Assembly (NCBI RefSeq): GCF_003600685.1
Contig: NZ_CP032084.1
Location: 4,526,001 to 4,590,000, forward strand
From: Achromobacter sp. B7
GTDB lineage: Bacteria; Pseudomonadota; Gammaproteobacteria; Burkholderiales; Burkholderiaceae_B
Length of the DNA: 64,000 nucleotides
Direction of reading: 5' to 3'
Shown: one piece after another, positions 34,639-44,086 of the stretch
Layout: each line of letters begins with the position of its first letter
Position numbering within the stretch: the first letter of the stretch is position 1
Notes under the pieces: generated by a model
Seen by the model: the letters and a program-made list of their open reading frames with translations, nothing else
What the model was told of the DNA's origin: nothing
Databases searched by the model: none
Made by a program: the position numbers and the translations under genes

Positions 34639-37121
34639 AACAACAAGCCATCGTGACGCTGCCGGCGTATGAGCCGCCGGTCAGCACGTACGTTCCCTAC
34701 TCGCACCACGTCACGCCCACCATCATCGCGACCCGCGACTGGGAGTACCTCTCGGTCTGGCGCATCGACGGGCGCACCTTTCAAGGCTACAGCGATGAGG
34801 AGCACTACCGCTGGGTCGAGGAGCTCAACAACGTGTTCCGGGGGTTCCCAACGGGATTCGGGATCTGGTCGCACCTTGTCCGTCGCAGGGTCTTCGAGTA
34901 TCCCGAAAGCGACTATCCGGACCAGTTCTCCCGCGCTCACGATGCCGCGTATCGCAAGGTCTTCGCCGGTAAGCCGCCGATGATCAATGAGATGTACTTG
35001 ACGGTACTGACACGGGTGCAGATCGATCCCGCCTTGCGCTTGCTGTCTAACTTTGAAAAGCGAACGGCGCGCTCGGCGCTTGCGTGGCAGAACCAGGCGA
35101 TCGAACAGCTCGATGACGTCAACCGCAAACTTCGCGGATCGCTCAAGCTCTATTCACCGGAGCTGCTAACCATTGTCGAGCGGGAGTCTCCGCACGACAT
35201 GAACGACGAGGAGTCTCCGCACGACATGAGCGGCGAGGAGCCTCCGCGCCGGAAATCGCGGTTCTCGGAACCGGCCGAATTCCTTGGCTTTCTGCTCAAC
35301 GGCAAGATGCAGCCGGTGCCGCTGGTGAACGCGCGCCTGTACAACTATCTGCCCACCAGTCGTCAGTTCTTCTCCACGCACGGCGAACTCGCCGAGATGC
35401 GGGGGCCTGACTGGACACGCCGCTACGTGATGCTGGAACTTCGGGAGTACTCCAACAACACCAAAGCCGGCCACCTGAACTGCTTGCTCAACCAGCCGCA
35501 CGAGTTTGTGCTGTCGCAGTCCTTTGGCGCGATGTCAAAGCCCGATGGGCTGAAGGCGCTGTCACGCCAAATCAAGTGGCTGGAAGACTCTGGCGACTAC
35601 TCCGCGTCCCAGATCGAAGATCTGAAGAAGGCCCGCGACGAACTGGCCGCAGGTCGCTTCGTCATGGGTGACCACCACGCCACTATCCAGGTGTTCGGCG
35701 ATGACAGCGAGGGGGCCCTTCGGGCGGCCGCGAGTATCAGCGGCGCGCTGGCTGACGAAGAAATCATCGGTCGTCTGTGTGATCGCTCATCCTTGGCCGC
35801 GTGGGCCGCCCAGTTCCCGGGCAACTGGAAATGGCGCCCTCGCCCGGCGCCGATCACCTCGCTGAATTTCCTGAGCTTCTCCTCGATGCACAACTACCTC
35901 TTCGGAAAGCCGGCAAGCAATCCGTGGGGGCCGGCGGTCACGATGCTCAAGACGACGGGCGGCACGCCTTACTACTTGAACTTTCACGCCTCGCTTCAGG
36001 ACGTTGACGAAACCGGCAAGCGCCGCCTCGGGAACACGTCCATCATCGGCCAGTCCGGCGCCGGCAAGACGGTCCTCTTGGGTCATCTCATCACCCAGGC
36101 ACGCAAGTTCGACTACACGGGCATCGTGTTCGACAAGGATCGCGGCATGCAGGTGACCGTCATGGCGATGGGCGGCAAGTATTTCCCGCTGCGCCTGGGC
36201 GTGAAAACCGGCTGGAACTACCTGCAACTGCCTGACACCGCTTCAAACGTCGCGTTCATGGCCAGCATGACGAAGCTGTTGGGGGCAAACGGGGACGAGG
36301 AGGCCAGTCCCTCCGAGCAGAAGCAAATCGCCATGGCCGTCAACCAGCTTGTGAAGCACATCGACCTGGAGGATCGATGCCTGTCCAACCTGGTTAATTT
36401 TCTCCCCGCCGCGCCTGCACCTGACGGTCAGCTGAGCCTGAAAGAGCGCCTCAAACGCTGGTGCGCGGGCGGCGAGTATGGCTGGTTGTTCGACAACCCC
36501 AAAGACGAACTTGACCTGGCGGCTAACAACCTCTTTGGCTTTGACTTGACGGAGTTCCTCGAGCAAGGCCCCGTCCGTGACGCAGCAATAACGTACCTGC
36601 TTTACCGAACGGACCAGATGATGGACGGGCGGCGAATCGCCCTTTTCTTTGACGAAGTTCAGCACCCTCTGAAAGTGCCCTACTTCCAGGCGTCGATGCA
36701 GGATGCCAGCCGCACGGTTCGTAAGAAAAACGGCGTCCTGGTCTTCGCGACGCAGGAGCCCGCCGCGATCCTGGAGAACCCAGTAGGTCGCTCGCTGATT
36801 CAGCAGTCCGCGACCGCCATGTTTCTCGAGAATCCCAAGGCCACTGCCGAGGACTACGTTGACGGATTCAAGCTGTCTCCCGCTGTCTTCAAGATGGTCA
36901 AGGATCTGCCGCCGTTCAGCCGCCAGTTCGTCGTCAAACAAAACGAGTCTGCCGTCACGGCCGAACTGGACCTCGCCTCATGTCCCGAGGCGCTGCTGGT
37001 GTTCTCCGGATCCGAAGACCTGGCCGAAATCGCCGAAGCGGCAGTTGCCAAGCATGGTGACGACCCCGCGCTCTGGCTGCCCCACTACCTCAAGCTCGCC
37101 CAAGAGGCGACAAGGAGATGA
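34635..37121 (+). CDS. virB4: VirB4-type T4SS ATPase (828 aa)
   Basis: Large hexameric ATPase that energises pilus assembly and transfer. CagE/TrbE-like N-terminal half, then Walker A GQSGAGKT (residues 472-479) and Walker B-like RIALFFDEVQ. Start at 34635 overlaps the virB3 stop. An in-frame 27-bp duplication with a degenerate third unit (residues about 184-205, ESPHDM repeats) inserts an acidic loop. Full length. Confidence 0.94.
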   Translation: MKQQAIVTLPAYEPPVSTYVPYSHHVTPTIIATRDWEYLSVWRIDGRTFQGYSDEEHYRWVEELNNVFRGFPTGFGIWSHLVRRRVFEYPESDYPDQFSRAHDAAYRKVFAGKPPMINEMYLTVLTRVQIDPALRLLSNFEKRTARSALAWQNQAIEQLDDVNRKLRGSLKLYSPELLTIVERESPHDMNDEESPHDMSGEEPPRRKSRFSEPAEFLGFLLNGKMQPVPLVNARLYNYLPTSRQFFSTHGELAEMRGPDWTRRYVMLELREYSNNTKAGHLNCLLNQPHEFVLSQSFGAMSKPDGLKALSRQIKWLEDSGDYSASQIEDLKKARDELAAGRFVMGDHHATIQVFGDDSEGALRAAASISGALADEEIIGRLCDRSSLAAWAAQFPGNWKWRPRPAPITSLNFLSFSSMHNYLFGKPASNPWGPAVTMLKTTGGTPYYLNFHASLQDVDETGKRRLGNTSIIGQSGAGKTVLLGHLITQARKFDYTGIVFDKDRGMQVTVMAMGGKYFPLRLGVKTGWNYLQLPDTASNVAFMASMTKLLGANGDEEASPSEQKQIAMAVNQLVKHIDLEDRCLSNLVNFLPAAPAPDGQLSLKERLKRWCAGGEYGWLFDNPKDELDLAANNLFGFDLTEFLEQGPVRDAAITYLLYRTDQMMDGRRIALFFDEVQHPLKVPYFQASMQDASRTVRKKNGVLVFATQEPAAILENPVGRSLIQQSATAMFLENPKATAEDYVDGFKLSPAVFKMVKDLPPFSRQFVVKQNESAVTAELDLASCPEALLVFSGSEDLAEIAEAAVAKHGDDPALWLPHYLKLAQEATRR
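35184..35245 (+). repeat. In-frame 27-bp tandem duplication within virB4
   Basis: Two near-identical 27-base units (35184-35210 and 35211-35237; differences only in AACGAC versus AGCGGC) followed by a partial third GAGCCTCCGCG. They encode ESPHDMNDE, ESPHDMSGE and EPPRR. Confidence 0.9.
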
Positions 37122-37123
37122 TT

Positions 37124-37873
37124 ATGTTTGCATCGTTCAAGACCCGCTTCCTGTCCGTCCATGCCCAGCGCAAGCACGCAGCAGTGTTTGCCTGCGCGGT
37201 TGTGTTGGGTAACGCAGTGCTCCCAGTTCACGCAGCAGGTGTACCGACGGCGGACGCTATGGCGGCCGCACAACGGGCACTCCAACATGTGGAGACGCTG
37301 GCCAAGTACGCCGAGCAAATCGAAGTCCTCCGGGGCCAGCTCGAAAGCCAGAAGCGGCAGCTCGAAGCGCTCACAGGCACGCGAAATCTCGGCGATATCC
37401 TTAACAACCCGGCGATTCGCGATGCACTGCCGGCAGACGCACGGGATATTCTTCGTGCCTCCAATGGCGGGCTGGGCGGGATCTCGGACGCTGTGGAGCG
37501 CATTGAACGCGAGGAACGGTTGACGGGCAACTATGAACAGGACAAGAAGAACCTTGACGCCCGAGCCGAAAAACTCGCCGTTCGCAGCCAGGCGATGATG
37601 ACGCAGACGCAAAAAGCGATGACCGCCCGTGTCAAGCAGGTGGACCAGCTCCAGGCCAAGATCAATCAGGCCCAGGATCCAAAGGCCATCGCTGATCTGC
37701 AGGCCCGGCTGCTCGTCGAGCAGGCAAACATCCAGGCCGACCAAACCAGGGCGGACATGCTCACCCGCCAGATTGAGGCCGAGCAAGCCCTGATGGAGCA
37801 GCAAGCCGAAAAGCTGGCCGATAGCTCTTTCAGCCTTGGAGCAATCCGCGCGCCGCTTCCTGGAGCGAGATAA
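37124..37873 (+). CDS. virB5: VirB5-type minor pilin (249 aa)
   Basis: Periplasmic T4SS tip protein. Signal peptide (to about residue 37, LPVHA/AG), then a long helical bundle (QRALQHVETLAKYAEQIEVL ... QQAEKLADSSF) typical of VirB5/TrbJ. Start at 37124 rather than the ATG at 37118, because AAGGAG is too close to the first one. Its stop overlaps the virB6 start. Confidence 0.85.
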   Translation: MFASFKTRFLSVHAQRKHAAVFACAVVLGNAVLPVHAAGVPTADAMAAAQRALQHVETLAKYAEQIEVLRGQLESQKRQLEALTGTRNLGDILNNPAIRDALPADARDILRASNGGLGGISDAVERIEREERLTGNYEQDKKNLDARAEKLAVRSQAMMTQTQKAMTARVKQVDQLQAKINQAQDPKAIADLQARLLVEQANIQADQTRADMLTRQIEAEQALMEQQAEKLADSSFSLGAIRAPLPGAR

Positions 37874-38766
37874 TGGCCACCACCGCGGTCAGTCTAGCCA
37901 GTCTCGGCGGGATCGCGAACTGGATCGACCAGTCGGTGACTAAGATGCTAACGAGCGTCATCACGCCGTTGGTCGCGTCCGCCACCGCCAAGCTATTGCC
38001 GTTCGTGTCCGTTTCTTTGTCCGTCGCGCTGGTCTGGTACGGGTGGCTCATCTGCTCGGGCGCCATTCAAACTCCGGTCCTCCATGCGTGTCGGCGTGTC
38101 GTCAATATTGCGATCATCGTGAGCATCGCCAGCGCAAATGGGTTGTACCAACAGCAGATTGTCGGCGTCATGCTGGACTTACCCACCTCCGTGGCTAAGG
38201 TGTTCACGGGCACCGTCAAAACTCCATCCGAAATGATGGACGACGCGGCGAACAATGGCGCAGAAATCGGCACACGGTTGCAAGAGCGCGCACCAAGCGG
38301 TCTCAAGAAAATCGCGCAGGCCTTTGTCTTTGTGGTTGTCTCGGTCATCATCACCATAATCTCAGCGGTCATGAGCGCGATTGGGATGCTGGTGTTAATC
38401 ACCGTAAAGGTTGGGATGGGCTTAGTTGTCGTCTTGGGGCCGTTTTGCATACTCGCACTACTGTTCGAACCGACCAAGCAGTTCTTCCACAGCTGGCTCG
38501 GCCAGGCCCTCTACTATGCTATTTACGCAGGCCTCTTTATGGTCGTTTTCATGTTCATCATGGGGATGTTCGGACAACTCCAGCAAGGGTTAATCGATCT
38601 ATCGAAAGCGGACCAGATCAATATATTTTCCATGCTCACGGCTATCGTGTTCTTCATGATGTGCTCCAAGTTCATGCTAGAACAGGTCTCAGTGGTGGCT
38701 ACCAAAATAACTGGCAGCGGCGCTGGCGGCGGAATTGCAGTTCCCTTCATTGGGAAGATTGGCTAA
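37873..38766 (+). CDS. virB6: VirB6/TrbL-type polytopic T4SS protein (297 aa)
   Basis: Inner-membrane channel component with five or six hydrophobic helices, including a very long one around FVFVVVSVIITIISAVMSAI and GLVVVLGPFCILALLFEPTK. The latter matches the VirB6 signature region. GAGCGAGATA before the ATG; one-base overlap with virB5. Confidence 0.88.
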   Translation: MATTAVSLASLGGIANWIDQSVTKMLTSVITPLVASATAKLLPFVSVSLSVALVWYGWLICSGAIQTPVLHACRRVVNIAIIVSIASANGLYQQQIVGVMLDLPTSVAKVFTGTVKTPSEMMDDAANNGAEIGTRLQERAPSGLKKIAQAFVFVVVSVIITIISAVMSAIGMLVLITVKVGMGLVVVLGPFCILALLFEPTKQFFHSWLGQALYYAIYAGLFMVVFMFIMGMFGQLQQGLIDLSKADQINIFSMLTAIVFFMMCSKFMLEQVSVVATKITGSGAGGGIAVPFIGKIG

Positions 38767-38821
38767 TATTGAGTTTCAAATCGCCGCCCTCCCTGACAAG
38801 CACAATAATTCGAGGATATAG

Positions 38822-39142
38822 ATGGCTCCTTTAAAGCCGCTGGGAAAGGCCCTTTCTCAGAACCCTTTGATGGGCACGGATGTGCCGCTATCGGTGCCGC
38901 CCGGTGTTGCGCCCGATCAGCCGATATCAGCTTTCCAATGGATGAGCCTTGCCAAGGCGACTTGGACTTGGATTCTCCGTCCGTTGTGGTATCTCTGCTT
39001 CAAGTGGCCGTCTCAATTGTTCCTGATTGGAATGTCAACGCCCCGCTCAAAGAGCAATTGGGATTGGCGCCGGGAGCATGACCACCAGCAGGGCATGAAG
39101 ATGACCGAGGCTATGACTCGGGACATGCGCCAAGAGCGTTAA
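38822..39142 (+). CDS. Hypothetical single-helix protein between virB6 and virB8 (106 aa)
   Basis: Unrecognised. One hydrophobic stretch in the middle (TWTWILRPLWYLCFKWPSQL), Pro-rich N-terminus, charged C-terminus. It occupies the place where VirB7 is usually encoded but has no lipoprotein signal, so it is not VirB7. GAGGATATAG precedes the ATG. A terminator-like hairpin follows. Confidence 0.62.
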   Translation: MAPLKPLGKALSQNPLMGTDVPLSVPPGVAPDQPISAFQWMSLAKATWTWILRPLWYLCFKWPSQLFLIGMSTPRSKSNWDWRREHDHQQGMKMTEAMTRDMRQER

Positions 39143-39200
39143 AGCTTCCCAAAGCATCATTAGTAGGCCGGTCGGGACGCGACAGTGTCCAGACCCTGTA

Positions 39201-39231
39201 AAAGGCACAGCAATCGCTGTGCCTTTCTCTT
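39201..39231 (+). terminator. Intrinsic terminator inside the T4SS region
   Basis: Perfect 11-bp stem AAAGGCACAGC / GCTGTGCCTTT (39201-39211 / 39216-39226) with loop AATC, followed by CTCTTTG. It splits the virB1-6 transcript from virB8-11, so a separate promoter or read-through is needed downstream. Confidence 0.75.
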
Positions 39232-39290
39232 TGTGCTGCGCGTTAGCCAGCCGTCTCTGATTTAAATCCCCTCATCTCTTCGGAGAACAA

Positions 39291-39401
39291 ATGAATCTCG
39301 CCATTTCGGCCACGCTCGCCGCGGTCCGCCCATTTGCGCCCGTACGAAACGTGCGGCCCCTCAATCTTGTTCGGCATTCGGAGGACCAACATGTCCTTTG
39401 A
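39291..39401 (+). CDS. Possible 36-aa leader ORF overlapping virB8 start
   Basis: A short frame (MNLAISATLAAVRPF...) has a good CGGAGAAC ribosome site and ends inside the virB8 start region (39391). It may be a translational leader coupling virB8. It has no lipobox and is not VirB7. Coding evidence is limited to the ribosome site and overlap. Confidence 0.25.
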   Translation: MNLAISATLAAVRPFAPVRNVRPLNLVRHSEDQHVL

Positions 39402-40086
39402 AGACCCGAAGCTTTCGCTTCAGCAAGAGCTGGACAGAAACCGGAGCCTGGACCGGGACCTCCTCACGGAGGTCCTTTCATCCAGAGCGAAAGCATGGCG
39501 CGTGGCAGTTGGCGCATTCGTGCTGGCGTTTCTGGCGGTCGGCGCCCTGGCCTCACTGATGCTGAGCTACACGCCCCAGCCACCTTATGTCGTGCGGGTC
39601 AACGATGCGACCGGCGAGGTGGAAAACGTATCCCAGCTCGGCGACGCACAGGAGGACTATGGCCCTCGGATCGCGCGCTACTTCGTCACTCAGTACGTGT
39701 TGTCGTGCGAAGGCTACGACTGGCGCACCCTGCAAAACATGTACGACCGCTGCGGGCTGTTCAGCTCGCCGGATGTGCAACAGCAGTACCACGCCAAGTT
39801 TGAAGACGACCCCAAGACCGGCCGTGAAGCTCTGGACAAAAAGTATGGGGAACATACCCGCCTGGTCATCAACGTCCGGTCGATCACTCCGGGACCCAAC
39901 CAGACCGCTACGGTCCGGTTCACGCGCAGCGAGATGGGCCCCCAGCGCTCGCCCAGCAGTGAGCAATTTATCGCCACCATCGCCTACAGGTTTGTCAACG
40001 CGCCGATGCCGGAAAGCGTAATTCGCGACAACCCGCTGGGCTTTCAAGTCATTTCCTACTCGACCGCTGTCGAAACGCTGAGGTAA
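39391..40086 (+). CDS. virB8: VirB8-type T4SS protein (231 aa)
   Basis: Bitopic inner-membrane nucleation factor. Cytoplasmic N-terminus (1-37), transmembrane helix (VAVGAFVLAFLAVGALASLM, about 38-58), periplasmic NTF2-like domain with YVVRVNDATGEVE and YDWRTLQNMYDRCGLFSSPD. Start at 39391 supported by GGAGGA. First gene after the internal terminator. Confidence 0.92.
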   Translation: MSFEDPKLSLQQELDRNRSLDRDLLTEVLSSRAKAWRVAVGAFVLAFLAVGALASLMLSYTPQPPYVVRVNDATGEVENVSQLGDAQEDYGPRIARYFVTQYVLSCEGYDWRTLQNMYDRCGLFSSPDVQQQYHAKFEDDPKTGREALDKKYGEHTRLVINVRSITPGPNQTATVRFTRSEMGPQRSPSSEQFIATIAYRFVNAPMPESVIRDNPLGFQVISYSTAVETLR

Positions 40087-40091
40087 TCGTC

Positions 40092-40679
40092 ATGCAAAAA
40101 GCACAGATCAACGAACTCGCCCGCCGCCTCGAAGATGCAGGGCGCATGAGCAACGCAGAGCGCACGGCACTGTTGCGCGACATCGAACGGTACGCGAAGA
40201 GCGATCTCTACGGCGCCGCGCGCCTCTGCAAGGACCATCTTCACAAGGACGCGAACCTTCGTCTTCCCACGCCTGTCTTGGCTGCCGATCGTATCGGCAA
40301 ACACTTTGAAGAGCGCATCCGTGAGGCGCGCCGACCGGTGGAGCTCTACGGCGAGCAAGACCGGCAAATCCGTCAGCCGGAGGATGGGCGCGAGTACAAG
40401 GGCCCGATCGTTGGTACGACGCCAAACTGCTTGATCCAGCGTGACAACGAAACAGGGGACCTCATCGTCCATGCCCGCAACACGCTGAACCGGTCCTTTG
40501 AGATGACCGGCCAGGAAGCGGCGCTCGCCATCAGCTACCCCTTCAAGGCGGTAGGCGGCGTGGGCCTGGTGCGCGACGCTGACCACGACAAGCAGGCGGG
40601 GATGGGGATGGACCACCAACGTACGCACGAGTCGGCGCGCCAGCGTGAAAGCAACCTCGAGATGGGACACGCCCGATGA
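40092..40679 (+). CDS. KfrB-like domain protein between virB8 and virB9 (195 aa)
   Basis: Residues 1-80 are helical and highly charged. Residues about 102-160 (YKGPIVGTTPNCLIQ ... AISYPFKAVGGVGLV) match the KfrB-type beta domain of IncP plasmids. No signal peptide, so probably cytoplasmic. It starts 5 bases after virB8 and overlaps virB9 by ATGA, so it is expressed with the T4SS. Its role there is unknown. A second KfrB-like protein is at 46206-47084. Confidence 0.7.
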   Translation: MQKAQINELARRLEDAGRMSNAERTALLRDIERYAKSDLYGAARLCKDHLHKDANLRLPTPVLAADRIGKHFEERIREARRPVELYGEQDRQIRQPEDGREYKGPIVGTTPNCLIQRDNETGDLIVHARNTLNRSFEMTGQEAALAISYPFKAVGGVGLVRDADHDKQAGMGMDHQRTHESARQRESNLEMGHAR

Positions 40680-41494
40680 ACATCCGCTTCAGGCCTTTGG
40701 CCGTGGCGGTGCTGTCGGTCGCGCTTTGCGCGGCCGCAGCGCCTGCCTGGTCGCTCGACCGACCTGCAGCTTCGCCCAAGGATCAGCGAATCCGCTGGAC
40801 GGACTATGACGCCGCCGACGTCATTCAGGTCGATACAACGCTTGGTGTGGCCACTCAAGTCCAACTGAACGATGATGAGGACTACGTGACGCACGCCTTT
40901 GGCGATTCGGCGGCGTACGACTTCCAGCAAGTGGGCAAGCACCTCTTGCTCAAGCCCATCGTCGAGCAAGCCGACACCAACCTCCTTTACATCACCACCA
41001 AGCGAAACTACTCGTTCCTGCTGAAGTATGAAAAGGCGCGTAAGAGCGGCGGCGTCTTCCGGGTGGTGCTGCGGTATCCCGAGCTCGAACAGGCGAAGTC
41101 TGCAGCCCAGGATGAGCGCGACCGCGTGCAGCGCGATCTGGCCACCGCCGACGTCGCGATCAACTGGGCGGCCTACTCGATGAGCGGCGACACCAGCCTG
41201 GCGCCGGTCGCCGCATGGGATGACGGCGCGCAGACATGGCTTCGGTTTGCTCCTGGCCAGGATTTGCCTGCGATCTATTTCGTAGACGCAGACGGCCAGG
41301 AAGTGATCGTGAACTGGCATATGGAGGACGAGCAGACTGTCGTGCTTCATCGGGTCGCTAAGCGCTGGCATCTGCGTATCGGTAACCAGGTCTTGGCCGT
41401 CCACAACGACGGGGCGCCCGTTACACGCAGTCTGGCCACCGGTACCGTCTCGCCGCAGGTCGAGCGCGTCATTCGTGAGGAAACTGCGCCATGA
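40676..41494 (+). CDS. virB9: VirB9-type T4SS core protein (272 aa)
   Basis: Outer-ring core complex component. Signal peptide cleaved near APAWS; N-terminal domain with DYDAADVIQVDTTLGVATQV; C-terminal domain with LPAIYFVDADGQEVIVNWHM and a final VTRSLATGTVSPQVERVI. Overlaps its neighbours by 4 bases each. Confidence 0.92.
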   Translation: MNIRFRPLAVAVLSVALCAAAAPAWSLDRPAASPKDQRIRWTDYDAADVIQVDTTLGVATQVQLNDDEDYVTHAFGDSAAYDFQQVGKHLLLKPIVEQADTNLLYITTKRNYSFLLKYEKARKSGGVFRVVLRYPELEQAKSAAQDERDRVQRDLATADVAINWAAYSMSGDTSLAPVAAWDDGAQTWLRFAPGQDLPAIYFVDADGQEVIVNWHMEDEQTVVLHRVAKRWHLRIGNQVLAVHNDGAPVTRSLATGTVSPQVERVIREETAP

Positions 41495-42657
41495 ATCTCT
41501 TCAAGAGGCGAAAAAAACCCGGTCAAACCATAGACGCGGTGGCGGAGATCGAAGAGCACCAGGCGCAGATCGAGGGCCGCGGCCGCCCGGACCTGTCGGG
41601 TACTGCAAGGCCGATGCAACAGGGTGCGAAGGCCTTCATGTGGCTCATCACTTTGATGGCGTTGATGGTGATCGCCACGATGGGTTGGCGAGCATTCAAT
41701 ACGCCTGCTGCCGAAGAGGCCGCACCGGCGATGCAAGCCAAGATCGAGAACGTGCTTCCCGGTCTCAAGCTCCGACCCGATCCACCACCACCCCCGCCAG
41801 CCCCGCCAGAGCCGCCTGAATCGGCGCCCAAGGTGCCCGGGCCGGAAGGCAAGACGGAGCAGAAAGGCACGCTTTCAAACCTGGCAGAGACCGTTGCTGT
41901 CGATGCTGTCACACAGCGGCGCCTTAGCAGCGGGCTGCGAAATACCAAGGGAGAGGGGGGGCAGTCCTCTGCTCAGCAAAGCTCGTCCCAGCCGGAGCCC
42001 CGCGAAGCGGACAGCGGCCCGATGGCCGGCAAGCTCACCCCTATGAAGCTCTCCGCTTCTCGGGCTGGGCTGGTTGGCAATCGAGACATGTTGATCACGC
42101 AAGGATCAATGATCGATTGTGTGCAGGAAACCAAGCTCGTGACTGCGCAGGCGGGCATGCTCAGCTGCTTTGCGCCGCACGATATCCGCTCGACGAGCGG
42201 CCGCGTGGTCCTGATCGACAAGGGGACGCGATTCATCGGCTATCAGCAAGGTGTCTTGGCTCAAGGCCAGCCGCGTGTCGGCGTAGTGTGGTCACGTCTC
42301 GAAACTCCCAAGGGCGTCGTCATCCAGCTGGATTCTCCGGGCACGGGCCCCCTGGGTGAGGCAGGCTTGGATGGCTTCATCGATACGCACTTCGCTGAGC
42401 GATTCGGCGGGGCCATCATGGTCAGCTTGATCAGCGATTTGGGTACGTGGGCAACCTCGCGTGGCAGCAGCGACAACAGCCAGGTTCAGTTCAATACCAC
42501 GGGCGAGGCGGCCACAAACGCAGTAACCACCGTGCTCGACAACACCATCAACATCCCGCCGACGCTTTACCGCAACCAGGGCGGCCGGCTGGGAATTTAT
42601 GTCGCTCGAGATCTGGACTTCAGCTCGGTCTACACGTTCAGATCCGTCGCTCGTTAG
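41491..42657 (+). CDS. virB10: VirB10-type T4SS core protein (388 aa)
   Basis: Envelope-spanning scaffold. One N-terminal transmembrane helix (about 49-70, AFMWLITLMALMVIATMGW), then a Pro-rich periplasmic span (RPDPPPPPPAPPEPPE), then the beta-barrel TrbI domain with LITQGSMIDCVQETKLVTAQ and LGEAGLDGFIDTHFAERFGG. Full length. Confidence 0.93.
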   Translation: MNLFKRRKKPGQTIDAVAEIEEHQAQIEGRGRPDLSGTARPMQQGAKAFMWLITLMALMVIATMGWRAFNTPAAEEAAPAMQAKIENVLPGLKLRPDPPPPPPAPPEPPESAPKVPGPEGKTEQKGTLSNLAETVAVDAVTQRRLSSGLRNTKGEGGQSSAQQSSSQPEPREADSGPMAGKLTPMKLSASRAGLVGNRDMLITQGSMIDCVQETKLVTAQAGMLSCFAPHDIRSTSGRVVLIDKGTRFIGYQQGVLAQGQPRVGVVWSRLETPKGVVIQLDSPGTGPLGEAGLDGFIDTHFAERFGGAIMVSLISDLGTWATSRGSSDNSQVQFNTTGEAATNAVTTVLDNTINIPPTLYRNQGGRLGIYVARDLDFSSVYTFRSVAR

Positions 42658-42720
42658 CAGCGCGGTCGCGAGCCGCTAATGACGCCTCGCGCACAGACAC
42701 CTCTTACTCGACCAAGCGCC

Positions 42721-42750
42721 TGGCCCCCTGACCATTCGGTCGCGGGGCCA
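42721..42750 (+). other. 30-base nested hairpin between virB10 and virB11
   Basis: TGGCCCC..GACC-ATTC-GGTC..GGGGCCA spans 42721-42750, with no T-run after it. Possible mRNA processing or attenuation structure in the 115-base gap before virB11. Confidence 0.5.
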
Positions 42751-42772
42751 GCGTTCATTGACTAGGCATCCC

Positions 42773-43792
42773 ATGAAAGATTCCCACAACACATCGCCCA
42801 TCGACTCGGACGGCCGTGACACGGCGTTACGCCAGATGATGCGACCTATCTCCGGCTACATGGCAGATGACGCCGTCCGCGAGATCACCATTACGCGGCC
42901 CGGTGTGATCTTTACGCGCTCTCACGGGCAATGGCACGAACGCCATGATCCGAAGCTGACGTTCAGCTTCCTGGAAGCGTTGGTGTCGGCCATGGCCAGC
43001 TATAACAACGTCAACTTCAGCCCCATCATGTCGCTGCTATTGCCCGACGGTGAGCGCGCTCAGGTGGCCCAGCCGCCGGCCGTGATCGACGGCTCGCTTT
43101 CGATCAACATTCGCAAGCACAGCAGCGCCGTGAAGACCTTGGACGAGCTGGCCGCCGAAGGCGCCTTTGCTAACTGGGTCGATGTGAGCGGCCCCATGGG
43201 TAACGGCGACAACCTGACCGAGCACGACAAGGAATTGCTCGACCTCATGAAGGCAGGGGACATCCTCCAGTTTCTTCGTCGTGCAGTCACTCAATGCCGC
43301 AACATCATTGTCGCGGGCAAGACCGGCTCAGGAAAGACGACGTTTGCACGCAGTCTCATCGACTGCGTGCCGTCCTTCGAACGGCTCTTGACCATCGAGG
43401 ATGTACACGAACTCTTCCTGCCAAACCATCCCAACCGCGTGCACATGATCTACGGCAAAGGTGCTGGCCGGATGTCGGCCACAGAGTGCATCGAGGCCAC
43501 CATGCGCAGCTCGCCCGATCGGATCTTTCTGTCCGAACTGCGCGGCCCCGAAGCGTGGGACTACCTGAACGCTTTGAACACAGGCCACCCTGGATCAGTG
43601 ACGACCACCCACGCTAACAGTGCGCGCGATACGTTTGAGCGCGTTGCGCTTCTCGTGAAACAGTCCGCGGCCGGCAACCAGATGGATATCGACACGATTC
43701 GGCGCTACCTGTTTTCCACGCTGGACATTTCGCTGTACTTCGCCAACTACAAGCTCACTCAGGTCTATTTCAACCCTGGGCGCGTGCAATGA
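42773..43792 (+). CDS. virB11: VirB11-type T4SS ATPase (339 aa)
   Basis: Hexameric traffic ATPase at the base of the T4SS. N-terminal domain 1-155; Walker A GKTGSGKT at 182-189; Asp box LLTIEDVHELFL; Walker B DRIFLSELRGPEAWDYL; His box GHPGSVTTTHANS. The ATG at 42773 (AGG upstream) is preferred to a TTG at 42758. ATGA overlap with the next small gene. Confidence 0.93.
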   Translation: MKDSHNTSPIDSDGRDTALRQMMRPISGYMADDAVREITITRPGVIFTRSHGQWHERHDPKLTFSFLEALVSAMASYNNVNFSPIMSLLLPDGERAQVAQPPAVIDGSLSINIRKHSSAVKTLDELAAEGAFANWVDVSGPMGNGDNLTEHDKELLDLMKAGDILQFLRRAVTQCRNIIVAGKTGSGKTTFARSLIDCVPSFERLLTIEDVHELFLPNHPNRVHMIYGKGAGRMSATECIEATMRSSPDRIFLSELRGPEAWDYLNALNTGHPGSVTTTHANSARDTFERVALLVKQSAAGNQMDIDTIRRYLFSTLDISLYFANYKLTQVYFNPGRVQ

Positions 43793-44022
43793 GCACGCTT
43801 GTAGAAGTCGAACTTCCGTTTATATCGCCGGTAGGACTGCCAGGTGTTCTGCGGCTCCGCCACGAATGCAGCAAGGGAAACACTGCACTTCTATCCATGG
43901 AGTGCCGTGAGATGCTTGGCGGGCCGATTGGATCCGCACCTCTTACCACTGCCGACATGCACCGGCTTGTAGACGGGTTGATGGACGCGATCCACGCCAT
44001 CGAACGACAAGAGCGGCTGTAA
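43789..44022 (+). CDS. Hypothetical protein (77 aa) coupled to virB11
   Basis: Unrecognised small soluble protein, mixed strand/helix, ending in an amphipathic helix (DGLMDAIHAIERQERL). It overlaps virB11 by ATGA, so it is part of that operon. A 14-bp palindrome GGCCGCCGGCGGCC (44033-44046) lies just after its stop. Confidence 0.6.
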   Translation: MSTLVEVELPFISPVGLPGVLRLRHECSKGNTALLSMECREMLGGPIGSAPLTTADMHRLVDGLMDAIHAIERQERL

Positions 44023-44086
44023 ATCAAAATTTGGCCGCCGGCGGCCGACCGCAGCGTCCCGCCGTCAATTCCTCCCGGAGACTTCC

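Noticed and set aside
38822..39142. Calling the 106-aa protein VirB7
   Set aside because: No signal peptide or lipobox cysteine; only its position matches.
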